Shown here piece after piece: positions 8,378-15,896 of a DNA stretch of 20,077 nucleotides. The notes under the pieces were generated by a model. The model was not told where the DNA came from, did no database searches, and worked only from the letters and a program-made list of their open reading frames with translations. This DNA comes from a virus. Position 1 is the first letter of the stretch. Each line of letters begins with the position of its first letter. The position numbers and the translations under genes are program-made. Location: positions 1-20,077 of the IMG/VR virus record IMGVR_UViG_3300009180_000278, one strand, 5' to 3'.

Positions 8378-10735
8378 TTATGTCACACAATCGATTACTT
8401 GTTTTACTTCACCTTGGAATTCTGCAGGTACTATATCTAATAGAGGTCTCAATAGAGCACCAGAACCAGTATCAGATTTAATAGTAATTATAGGAAGATC
8501 ACTAACTATAATAGTATTAGTATTAGCATTATTCCCACTGATATTTATTGGTTCAATTTTATTAATAAAACCTTCAAAGACTTCAATTGAATATTCATTG
8601 CCAAATTGATCAGTTGCAGTATCAGTTTGACTATATTTTTCACCAGGACATTGAATTAGAACATTCTTAACGATATAATTCCTAGCAACAAATGATCCTT
8701 TTTGAGATTCCGTTAGAGTATCAATTACAGAAGTGTTTTCATATACATCTCCAATTGGATAGTTTTCACCTTCAGAAACAATATAAATTGAATCAACTTC
8801 ACCAACATCATTAATTGTTGCTCTTGCTACAGCACCATATCCTTGATTACAATTATCAACGATTTCTACAAATGGTGGGAAATCATATCCAGAACCACCA
8901 TTAATTAATTTTGCACCTATAACACTTCCAGTTGAACCAACAATTGCTCCCAGTAATGGAATTGCAGTTGCACCAGATCCTCCTCCACCAAAAATAGTAA
9001 CCGTAGGAGCACCACATGAAGTAGGTGGTCCAGTATAACATCCTCCAGTAGTTTTTGAATTTTTTGTTACAGAACTAAAAATGTCAAAGACTCCGAATGT
9101 CTGTTCAAATGTGGAAGGTAAAACTTGTTTTGTTAATGATTCTTTCGGTATATTGTTAATAACATTAAATGATGACCCAGCAACATAATTTGTAGCAATT
9201 CCAGAATATGCTCTCGTTACTGTTACTTGATTTGTATTGGTATTAAAAGTATCAACTTGCATTATTTCATTTCCAGAAGTAATGAATCCACCAGTCGTTA
9301 TTCCAGAAAGACTGGGTAATGTGATCGTATTTGTAATAGATTCAATTGCAGATGGAATAATAATGCTGGATAAGAAATTATCTTGAATTATTTGATCACT
9401 TGGAGTAACAGTCTCAATATTTGCTATTTGACCAATACCTTTAGCAATATTTGCAGTTTCTATAATCTTTTTAAAATCTGGTGCTGGTACATTCGATGGT
9501 CCTTGCCCAATTATCCACTGTTCAACAATACCTTTTGCCTTACCTTTACTCTGATTACAATCAAACATCCCAACAAGACCCTTAATAGCATCAATACCTC
9601 CTCTTAAAAATCCATCCACACTAAATGAGGAGAAGAATTTTAGAAGTGTTTGAACTCCACCAATTGCAGATTGCAGTCCACTGGTTATTTTTCCAATAAC
9701 ATCATTAATTAATGCTCCCGTAAATTGATTAGCCGCACAAGTTACAAAATTATCGACATTATCTACTGCAGACATGAGAATTTTTTTAACAGCACTTCCC
9801 AATCCACTAATAATTGCACCAGAAACACAAGGAATTGCCTTTTGTAATATATTAACTGGCGCAACCATTGTAGTTTGTGCCGCCACGCCAGCAAGATGAG
9901 CGGCCGCAGGATTTGCTGTTGCCGATAAAACAGTAGCAAAAATTTGCTTATAAAGTAAATCCAAACCTTTTTTCAACAGTTTTGTTAGTTGTTTGAATAA
10001 ACCATTTACCATATTACCAACTAGTCCATTGGTAATTGCCTGAATCTTTTCAGTTACACGATTGATTTCATTTTTAATATTAGAAAAGATTGCAGGTGCT
10101 TTTATTTTATTCAGTAAATTATTGACCTCCGTAGAGATCTTGTTAACCATAGTATTGTTGACAGTATTTGCAAGTTGAATCTTATCACCGATTGCACTAT
10201 AATATGAGATTTCATCATCGGCAATATTTTGTGCCTGAGATGGGGATACATTTCTTGGAGATTTCTGAGATCCAGCATTTTGCTCACTTGACTGATCAGG
10301 TTTAAGTGTTCCGTTTGGTTTTTTAACTTTATCAGTATATCCGGTGAATGGTTGAAATGGCCCTGGAGTATTGGAAGTAAGAACTTGTGAAGTTCTTCCA
10401 AAACATCCCATAATTACGGGAGTCTGTGCATTATCGGTATCTAAGAAAAATCCAAAAACAACATCACCAGGAGAGATTTTTACACTAGTTGCATTATTTC
10501 CAGCACCTGTCCCAGAAGTTGTTGGAAGTAAACATTGTGCCCAAGGTAAATCTTCATCTGGAAGTTCGGTAAGATCATAAGGATGATATCCCATAATACG
10601 AACCTTAAATCTATTTCCCCACCCTGCTCCATTAATTTGCCCACCATGAGCACTCTCTGGTGGAATCTGCCCAATCCACCAACGAAATCCGTCTCTTCCT
10701 AGAAAATTAGTCTTTAGTAAGGATTCTTGTATCAT
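8378..10735 (-). CDS. gp5: Baseplate central hub gp5-like protein without recognisable lysozyme domain
   Basis: This is a 785-aa protein. Residues about 18-125 form a gp5-type OB-fold: GNRFKVRIMGYHPYD, then LPWAQCLLPTTSGTG, PGDVVFGFFLDTDNAQ and PVIMGCFG. The middle (about 180-420) is Ala/Ile/Leu-rich and helical, with amphipathic or hydrophobic stretches around NGLVGNMVNGLFKQLTKLLK and VSGAIISGLGSAVKKIL. Residues about 570-660 contain two GGSGA/GGSGY modules. I see no T4-type (GH24) lysozyme catalytic pattern between the OB-fold and the C-terminus, although T4 gp5 has one. The protein is longer than T4 gp5 (575 aa). It overlaps the upstream hub gene by 4 nt (ATGA), and the needle gene starts just after its stop. 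With gp27 it should form the hub at the base of the tail tube, carrying the needle beneath. Confidence 0.82.
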   Translation of the reverse strand: MIQESLLKTNFLGRDGFRWWIGQIPPESAHGGQINGAGWGNRFKVRIMGYHPYDLTELPDEDLPWAQCLLPTTSGTGAGNNATSVKISPGDVVFGFFLDTDNAQTPVIMGCFGRTSQVLTSNTPGPFQPFTGYTDKVKKPNGTLKPDQSSEQNAGSQKSPRNVSPSQAQNIADDEISYYSAIGDKIQLANTVNNTMVNKISTEVNNLLNKIKAPAIFSNIKNEINRVTEKIQAITNGLVGNMVNGLFKQLTKLLKKGLDLLYKQIFATVLSATANPAAAHLAGVAAQTTMVAPVNILQKAIPCVSGAIISGLGSAVKKILMSAVDNVDNFVTCAANQFTGALINDVIGKITSGLQSAIGGVQTLLKFFSSFSVDGFLRGGIDAIKGLVGMFDCNQSKGKAKGIVEQWIIGQGPSNVPAPDFKKIIETANIAKGIGQIANIETVTPSDQIIQDNFLSSIIIPSAIESITNTITLPSLSGITTGGFITSGNEIMQVDTFNTNTNQVTVTRAYSGIATNYVAGSSFNVINNIPKESLTKQVLPSTFEQTFGVFDIFSSVTKNSKTTGGCYTGPPTSCGAPTVTIFGGGGSGATAIPLLGAIVGSTGSVIGAKLINGGSGYDFPPFVEIVDNCNQGYGAVARATINDVGEVDSIYIVSEGENYPIGDVYENTSVIDTLTESQKGSFVARNYIVKNVLIQCPGEKYSQTDTATDQFGNEYSIEVFEGFINKIEPINISGNNANTNTIIVSDLPIITIKSDTGSGALLRPLLDIVPAEFQGEVKQVIDCVT

Positions 10736-12081
10736 TTATCGTTTGTCCCATGTGCTCCAAAGGTATCTCTAATTAACTTCATTGAAGTATACGATGCATC
10801 AGTATCAAAATGATGACATAGTTCTTTTATCATATATAGACCACTTTGTTCCTTATCATATTCTTCACTATTTCCTTTTGAGATTTTTGGAAATTTGCAT
10901 TCAATAATATCACCCGCCTTTAAATTGGTATTTGATGGTACAACTATACTTAAAGTTTGAGTAAAAAGCATATTGTATCTCATGATCGCCTGAGATTGAT
11001 ATTTAAATGGATCGGAGTTTACATCAGTGGATACATCCTTTTCCATTGTTCCAATGTCTAATACTTGAGTTAAATATCTGGTTGGTATGTGTCCGAGATC
11101 AATATTTGAACTATTTGAAATTTTTGGCAATTCAAGTTTCTGTCCAAGATTTTTTACACCACTTACATAATCATCAGTCGTAAATAATCCTTTTTGAGGA
11201 TCGGTGAATTCAAATGTTAGTGGATTATAAAACATACGATAACTTGCATAAGAACCAAGTCTTAATTTTTCAAGTAAATTCTGATTTCTTTCTGTTTTAT
11301 AATTAAGAATATTAAAATCATTATCTCTTTCAATTCCAGATTGATTAACCTGAGTATAGGTGTATGTTGGAACCTTATCTGGTTTTTGTGAGATTAAACT
11401 ATCAATAGATCTGAACTGAAATCCTTCCTTTGTTTGATAAAATACAAATCCTGCTGTAGCATCTCCAGAAATTTCTGCAGGAACACCTTTAGATGCTAAC
11501 CATACCAAAATTGTAAATGGTTTTCTTAAATTACCAATGAATCCATATTTGTTCTGAGTCTTATCAATTTTACCAATCTTTTCAGTCTTTAGATAATTTT
11601 TAAGAATATCTGTTACCGAAGCATCAATTGTTGAACTTGTTTTATATTTTTTTCCAACTCTTGAAGTTTCGTTAGTAATTGCTTCTCTGGAAGTTAAATT
11701 CAAAAGAAATGTTTCCCTTTGAGATTCTGTTACAATATCAGTAATACTTGAAACATATAAGTAATCCTTTTCATTTGTTGCAAAATCTAATCCAGGATTC
11801 TTATTAGAATTTCCTGTAATTTTTAATGAAACTCTTTCACCACCACGAAGAGGAAGACCATTATAAATTGATTGCTTTTCTCCATCAGGATTTCCTTCCT
11901 TATCTGGCGCCTGAATAGCATCTCCAGTATTAACTATTCTAATTTTTGCAGTAATTGTTGGTGAAAAAATATCTTCATAATAATCAATAGATACCGCACC
12001 CTGTCTAATATCAGCAGTTCTTTTTTGATCGTTCGATTCTATAGTCAATTCTTCATAAACTGACTTATTAATTGCTGCCAT
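10732..12081 (-). CDS. Baseplate hub subunit, gp27-like
   Basis: This is a 449-aa protein, against 391 aa for T4 gp27. It reads as a hub protein: an N-terminal beta domain (AAINKSVYEELTIESNDQKRTADIRQGAVSIDYYEDIFSPTI), then a tube-like segment with LNLTSREAITNETSRVGKKY and TDILKNYLKTEKIG. Later come ILVWLASKG and a C-terminal domain with NTNLKAGDIIECKFPKI and GLYMIKELCHHFD; the last part is typical of gp27/gpD hub proteins, where the second tube domain ends. It starts inside a TAATG overlap with the upstream hydrolase and ends in an ATGA overlap with gp5, so translation is probably coupled. In T4, gp27 forms the trimeric torus that holds gp5, and the adjacency here fits that partnership. I made the call from architecture and neighbours and ran no alignment. 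Confidence 0.72.
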   Translation of the reverse strand: MAAINKSVYEELTIESNDQKRTADIRQGAVSIDYYEDIFSPTITAKIRIVNTGDAIQAPDKEGNPDGEKQSIYNGLPLRGGERVSLKITGNSNKNPGLDFATNEKDYLYVSSITDIVTESQRETFLLNLTSREAITNETSRVGKKYKTSSTIDASVTDILKNYLKTEKIGKIDKTQNKYGFIGNLRKPFTILVWLASKGVPAEISGDATAGFVFYQTKEGFQFRSIDSLISQKPDKVPTYTYTQVNQSGIERDNDFNILNYKTERNQNLLEKLRLGSYASYRMFYNPLTFEFTDPQKGLFTTDDYVSGVKNLGQKLELPKISNSSNIDLGHIPTRYLTQVLDIGTMEKDVSTDVNSDPFKYQSQAIMRYNMLFTQTLSIVVPSNTNLKAGDIIECKFPKISKGNSEEYDKEQSGLYMIKELCHHFDTDASYTSMKLIRDTFGAHGTNDK

Positions 12082-13922
12082 TAGGTATACGCTAGCTCTA
12101 GAAGTATTTGATTCTTAATAAGACTATTTAACGAACTTTCAGTGGGAATCATTTGTGGTTGTGATCCGCCACCTGCAGAAACTTGTTGAGGTGCAGGTGG
12201 TGGTGAAGGATTATCTGCAATTACAATTTGTTGTCCCTTTTTATTTTGTGCTACTGAAGGAACATTTTGACCTGGTGAAGTTGTTGATGAGACTTGTGCT
12301 TGCAATGGTTTTACTCCACCACCCCTATATTCAAAATGAAATGGATCTCCAGATATTTTAGCATAATACCAACCATATTTTGGTCCATTTTTCACCATCC
12401 AATTATATGCAGGAGTATTTGGTTCGAGATCAAGTGCCAATCCTACACCATGTCTAGAATAACCAGGAGTTGCTTTAACGGAACCTTTTACATTTTCTTG
12501 ATGTTTATAACTTCTATATGCGCTATTAATTGGAATATCTTTTCCATATGCTTGTTGTGCTGCTAAAAATGCCTTTCCTGCAGTTGGATTTAACATCGCA
12601 TTATTTCCGTACCAATCTTGATAATCGGCAGGATATGATAATGATTTTATTTTGATCAAATCCGATGAAGTTAAATATCCATTTCCTTTACCTGATTGTG
12701 GTTTTGAAGGTGCTGGTGCTTTATTAGTAATTGCAGGTGCTGGACCAGTTCTTGGTTTTTTGGGATCTATACCTTGCCTTTTAATAATATTAATTATATC
12801 TGTAGAATAAGTAGGAGATGTTGCATATACTCCATGACTAGTCATATTTGTTCCAGGAATTTTTGCTCCTGTTGGTAAACTCATATTTTGTGCTGCTTCT
12901 TCTGGAGTTTTAGCATTTCCATACTTATAATCCCATCTCTTAACTTTAGCTCTTACTCCCTCTTCAGGAGTTTCATAATCCCTAAATTTTGCTTTTACTC
13001 TCACATTTTTACCATTAATATTCTCAGTTGTCCAAAGCCAAGTGCCAGGTTCATTTGCTGACGCTTTTTGTCCAAAAAAATTATTTTTTCCACTCGGACT
13101 TTTTCCCCATCCACTTTCTATTGCCCATTGAGTTGCAGTAACTTCTGGAAATCGATCTCCCTCTTTCCTTGCAGCCTCATAAACTTTTGCCCAACCAGGA
13201 TCTGCACCTTTTGGAGCCGGTGGTGCTGTTCCTCCCCCACTTTCACCAGTAGTAGTGGTAGTATCTTGAGTATAATCAGTATTTAATGGTGGAACTTCTT
13301 TTTCTTCAGGACCTTGACCAAGAGGAGTTGTAAGTAACTCAAATCCCCTCATAAATTCATCATGCATAGAATCCATATTTGCACTCAAATCATTCATTGC
13401 ATTTTGAACTCTTTTTGATTGATCAGTGAAATCAAATTGAGTAATATCCAGATATACGGCAGAAAGAAGTTGCCCAAAATTTATAAATGTATTTCTAATA
13501 TTTCCCATAAACTCAGTTAATATTCCATATAGTGATCTAATTCTAGTAATCAAATTTTCAATTGCCGTCATAATTGTTGGCAAATTATAAAGCAACCAAC
13601 CAAGTAAAAGACTAGATGCAAAATCTAATAATCTGCCAAGAAATCCTTTTGTACTATCAGAAATAACTTTTCCAGTTCTTTTAAATGCTCCACTAATACC
13701 AGAAGCTTCAATTATACTTTCTTGGTCTTTTCTTTTAACTGCCTCTTCTCTCATCGTACTAAGCATTTTATTTCTAGCAATCGATTCTCTTTTTATTCTT
13801 GTTTTATTCAGAGAAACGGTTTTTATATTATCTACAGATTTTTTTAACTGCCCCATTCCAGTATTAAGGGATTTTATTCCACTTGACACTTTATCTAAAT
13901 TAATTGAGGATGTAATTGCCAT
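12081..13922 (-). CDS. Tail-associated peptidoglycan hydrolase: glucosaminidase plus M15 peptidase
   Basis: This 613-aa protein has four parts. Residues 1-180 are helical, with a hydrophobic stretch (LLDFASSLLLGWLLYNLPTI), and resemble the tape-measure-like neighbour. Residues about 190-240 are a Thr/Gly/Pro linker. Residues about 240-382 look like a glucosaminidase (FlgJ/LytG type): ATQWAIESGWGKS with predicted catalytic Glu269, NNFFGQKA, FRDYETPEEGVR and YATSPTYSTDIINIIK. Residues about 415-540 are an M15/VanY-type zinc peptidase: INSAYRSYKHQ, SRHGVGLALDL (ligands His491 and Asp498) and DPFHFEY (Asp526 and His529). The spacing matches the known Ply500-type pattern H-x6-D ... D-x2-H. The protein could cleave both glycan strands and stem peptides during DNA entry. 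It lies between the tape-measure candidate (1-nt gap) and the gp27-like hub (1-nt overlap), so it is likely a virion component of the hub or tube lumen. Confidence 0.85.
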   Translation of the reverse strand: MAITSSINLDKVSSGIKSLNTGMGQLKKSVDNIKTVSLNKTRIKRESIARNKMLSTMREEAVKRKDQESIIEASGISGAFKRTGKVISDSTKGFLGRLLDFASSLLLGWLLYNLPTIMTAIENLITRIRSLYGILTEFMGNIRNTFINFGQLLSAVYLDITQFDFTDQSKRVQNAMNDLSANMDSMHDEFMRGFELLTTPLGQGPEEKEVPPLNTDYTQDTTTTTGESGGGTAPPAPKGADPGWAKVYEAARKEGDRFPEVTATQWAIESGWGKSPSGKNNFFGQKASANEPGTWLWTTENINGKNVRVKAKFRDYETPEEGVRAKVKRWDYKYGNAKTPEEAAQNMSLPTGAKIPGTNMTSHGVYATSPTYSTDIINIIKRQGIDPKKPRTGPAPAITNKAPAPSKPQSGKGNGYLTSSDLIKIKSLSYPADYQDWYGNNAMLNPTAGKAFLAAQQAYGKDIPINSAYRSYKHQENVKGSVKATPGYSRHGVGLALDLEPNTPAYNWMVKNGPKYGWYYAKISGDPFHFEYRGGGVKPLQAQVSSTTSPGQNVPSVAQNKKGQQIVIADNPSPPPAPQQVSAGGGSQPQMIPTESSLNSLIKNQILLELAYT

Positions 13923-13923
13923 A

Positions 13924-15708
13924 TTACATCACCACATTATAATTAATTTGTGAATATAATGTATAAAAATTATCAGGATTAGAAGAAGGAATGGCAGGAA
14001 CGTCACTTGCAGGCCCACTTTTCAATGGTTGTTGTGGCGGTGGATTAGAAGAACCAGAAGGGGCATAAATTATATTTGGTTTTGGTTCAGGTTCTGGCCC
14101 AATATTAAATGGTACAGTTTGCATCTTTGTTGTTTGTGCTGGAGTTATCTCTGGTATAGAAGGTTTTGAAGAAGTTTCTGCTGGTTTTGCTTTTGTAGAA
14201 ACTTTTGGTTGTTCTTTAGATGATTCGGCAGAAACTTTTGCAGGTTCTGGTTTTACAGTTCCTGCTGATTGTGGTACTGGTGCTGATTGTGGTACTGGTG
14301 CTGATTGTGGTACTGGTGCTGATGTAGTTGCTGGGGTTGGTGTTGATGTAGTTGCTGGGGTTGGTGTAGTTCCTTCTGATGATGGTGTTGGTGTTGATGT
14401 AGAAGTTGTTTCTGATGCTGATGTAGAACTTAGTGCTGGCGCAGAAGTTGCTGGTGTTGGTATTGGTGAAGGTTTATCGCCTTTAGGTGTTTCTGATGCT
14501 TTAATCTGCAAATTACTTGCAGGAGGAATCATAGAGGTTGTTGGGGCAGGTTTAGCAGCTTCTGGTTTTGGTGATTCAGATTTTTTAATTGAAGATGATG
14601 TAATTTTGTTTTGATTTTTTTTCTTTGCTTCTTCTAATTCTTTTTGTTTTTGCTTTAATAATTTAGGATCTGCACCAGTAAAATTTTTGCCCAATGCTTC
14701 TGCAATTTCATCAAAAGCAAATACTGTTCCTGCAGATACTCTGGCAAGTTTAAATACTCCACCGCCAGGAACAAAAGTCAAAGCCGCCAGTGCAGCATCA
14801 ACATTTTCACCATTTAAGAAATTAAATGCTCCACTAATTCCAGTAATAATCTTACCAATTCCTGATAAAAGTCCACCACCTCCCGATTTTGGTCCTGTAG
14901 GTTTTGGTCCTGCAGGAGGTGTTGGAGTTCTATTAGGTCTAAAGATACCATTAGCAGCATTACCAATACCAGTCATAACTGCCTGGAATGGTTTAATAAT
15001 TAATCCACCAACTACAAATTTTCCAATTTTTGCTGCAAGACCAATAATAGTAGTAATAATACGACCTATACCAAAATTAATAACACCAAATATGCCACCA
15101 GCAATTGCAAGTGTTTTAATTACAGAATTTTTAATATCATCAAGTTGCTTCTTATCACCATCTTGATATGCCTTGATTAACTTGATTCCTTGAAGAGTTA
15201 ACCATCCTCCAAGTAATGTCTCTATAAATGACATTACATTCTGGAATCCAAATGAAACCTTATTTCCAATACGATTTACTGGTTCTGATAAGGCATTTTG
15301 AATTTTAGTTTCTAAAAGACTTTCTTTTCCACCCCTTGCACCTGCTTCTGCTAATCTTTTTTCTTTCTCTTCTTCATAACGATTTTTTTGACTCTCAATA
15401 GCACTTTCACTTGTGATTATAGTTGCAACTGATTCTAAAGTTTGATCAACTTTACTTAATTGAAGTCTTACACTATCAATTTGATTAACAAAAGATTGTT
15501 GAAAATTTGCAAAAACTCCAACATTAGTAATATTATTTTTATTTAATTCATTAACTTGATTTTGTAATGCTACTATTGAAGATGAAAGTGATTGAAGTCT
15601 AGATTTTGTTTCAGGATCTGGTTTGTTTCCACCAAAAATACTTCCCGATACGGTACTTTCATTAATACCTTGAACCGAATTTGAAAGTGGCGATGGTAGA
15701 ACTGCCAT
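13924..15708 (-). CDS. Probable tail length tape-measure protein (gp29 position)
   Basis: This is a 594-aa protein, close to the 590 aa of T4 gp29. Residues about 30-150 are predicted coiled coil (SRLQSLSSSIVALQNQVNEL, QIDSVRLQLSKVDQTLESVA, KNRYEEEKEKRLAEAG). Residues about 165-265 are hydrophobic (FIETLLGGWLTLQGIKLI, TLAIAGGIFGVINFGIG, ITTIIGLAAKIGKFVVGGLI), as is common in tape measures that meet the membrane. Residues about 345-570 are rich in Pro, Ser, Thr, Ala and Lys, with APVPQS three times in tandem. It follows the gp26/gp51 chaperone-like pair, which is the usual place for a tape measure. The ATG overlaps the gp51-like stop (TAATG). The low-complexity tail reduces the helical length available for measuring a tube, so a hub-associated structural role is an alternative. 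Confidence 0.6.
   Translation of the reverse strand: MAVLPSPLSNSVQGINESTVSGSIFGGNKPDPETKSRLQSLSSSIVALQNQVNELNKNNITNVGVFANFQQSFVNQIDSVRLQLSKVDQTLESVATIITSESAIESQKNRYEEEKEKRLAEAGARGGKESLLETKIQNALSEPVNRIGNKVSFGFQNVMSFIETLLGGWLTLQGIKLIKAYQDGDKKQLDDIKNSVIKTLAIAGGIFGVINFGIGRIITTIIGLAAKIGKFVVGGLIIKPFQAVMTGIGNAANGIFRPNRTPTPPAGPKPTGPKSGGGGLLSGIGKIITGISGAFNFLNGENVDAALAALTFVPGGGVFKLARVSAGTVFAFDEIAEALGKNFTGADPKLLKQKQKELEEAKKKNQNKITSSSIKKSESPKPEAAKPAPTTSMIPPASNLQIKASETPKGDKPSPIPTPATSAPALSSTSASETTSTSTPTPSSEGTTPTPATTSTPTPATTSAPVPQSAPVPQSAPVPQSAGTVKPEPAKVSAESSKEQPKVSTKAKPAETSSKPSIPEITPAQTTKMQTVPFNIGPEPEPKPNIIYAPSGSSNPPPQQPLKSGPASDVPAIPSSNPDNFYTLYSQINYNVVM
14270..14400 (-). repeat. Short in-frame repeats in the Pro/Ser/Thr-rich tail
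   Basis: An 18-nt unit (ggtgctgattgtggtact on the plus strand) is repeated three times, encoding APVPQS x3. A 24-nt unit beginning gttgatgtagttgctggggt is repeated twice just after it, encoding repeats of ATTSTPTP type. All lengths are multiples of three, so the reading frame is kept. These lie in the flexible tail of the tape-measure candidate. Confidence 0.85.
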
Positions 15709-15881
15709 TAGGAGGATTGCTGATTTTTAAGATTTTCTTGTTCAATATATTGTTGCAAAAGTGTAATATAGATTTCTTTCTCCCAAGGAATCATATTATC
15801 AAGTTCTGTTAATGAATATTTATGGTGTTGCATCAGGGAAAAATTAGTCCGGAAGTATGACGCAAGATCATTATGCGCCAT
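15708..15881 (-). CDS. gp51-like small baseplate hub assembly protein (57 aa)
   Basis: A 57-aa ORF fills the gap between gp26 and the tape-measure candidate. It reads MAHNDLASYFRTNFSLMQHH, then KYSLTELDNMIPWEKEIYIT, and ends in a charged, Gln-rich helix. 'YSLTELDNMIPWE.E.Y' is like the small proteins found after gp26 in T4-like phages, and like the downstream domain of tail-assembly chaperone fusions. In T4 the gene after 26 is 51 (baseplate hub assembly), though T4 gp51 is much longer (249 aa). The ATG is 2 nt after the gp26 TAA, and the TAA overlaps the next ATG by 1 nt. No clear Shine-Dalgarno sequence precedes it, and the ATG lies within a stable hairpin. That favours expression as a -1 frameshift extension of gp26, alone or in addition to independent initiation. 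Confidence 0.78.
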   Translation of the reverse strand: MAHNDLASYFRTNFSLMQHHKYSLTELDNMIPWEKEIYITLLQQYIEQENLKNQQSS

Positions 15882-15896
15882 ACTTACACGAAAAAA
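15853..15896 (-). promoter_or_regulatory. Programmed -1 ribosomal frameshift signal (slippery heptamer plus hairpin)
   Basis: On the minus strand the last gp26 codons are GCT TTT TTC GTG TAA, containing T TTT TTC in the X XXY YYZ phase (15896-15890). After a 4-nt spacer (GTGT) comes a hairpin: 5' arm AAGTATGGCGCA (15885-15874), 9-nt loop (15873-15865), 3' arm TGCGTCATACTT (15864-15853). All 12 positions pair, one of them as G-U. If the lower A-T pairs open, the spacer rises to the usual 5-9 nt. Slipping back one base gives CGT GTA AGT ATG, exactly the frame of the 57-aa ORF. Everything stated here is visible in the sequence; activity is inferred. Confidence 0.8.

Noticed and set aside
10111-10401. 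96-aa minus-strand ORF inside gp5
   Set aside because: It overlaps the gp5 frame fully and shows no recognisable motif, and gp5 itself is continuous.
14687-15166. 159-aa plus-strand ORF rich in Pro and Ala
   Set aside because: Antisense to the tape-measure candidate, with no promoter or ribosome site. It is explained by the Gly/Ile/Ala-rich codons of the real gene.
15817-15824. CATAAATA on the minus strand, also CATAAATA at 4244-4251 and AATAAATA at 8542-8549, as internal late promoters
   Set aside because: They fit a relaxed NATAAATA element but lie inside genes, 100-220 nt from the next start, and such octamers are expected by chance in AT-rich sequence. 5'-end mapping would be needed to accept them.
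15708-15883. Possibility that gp26 and the gp51-like ORF are one gene broken by a sequencing error
   Set aside because: A one-base homopolymer error in the T6 run could also create this layout. The correctly phased heptamer, the 12-bp hairpin and the separate ATG and stop overlap make a genuine frameshift signal more likely, but raw reads should be checked.
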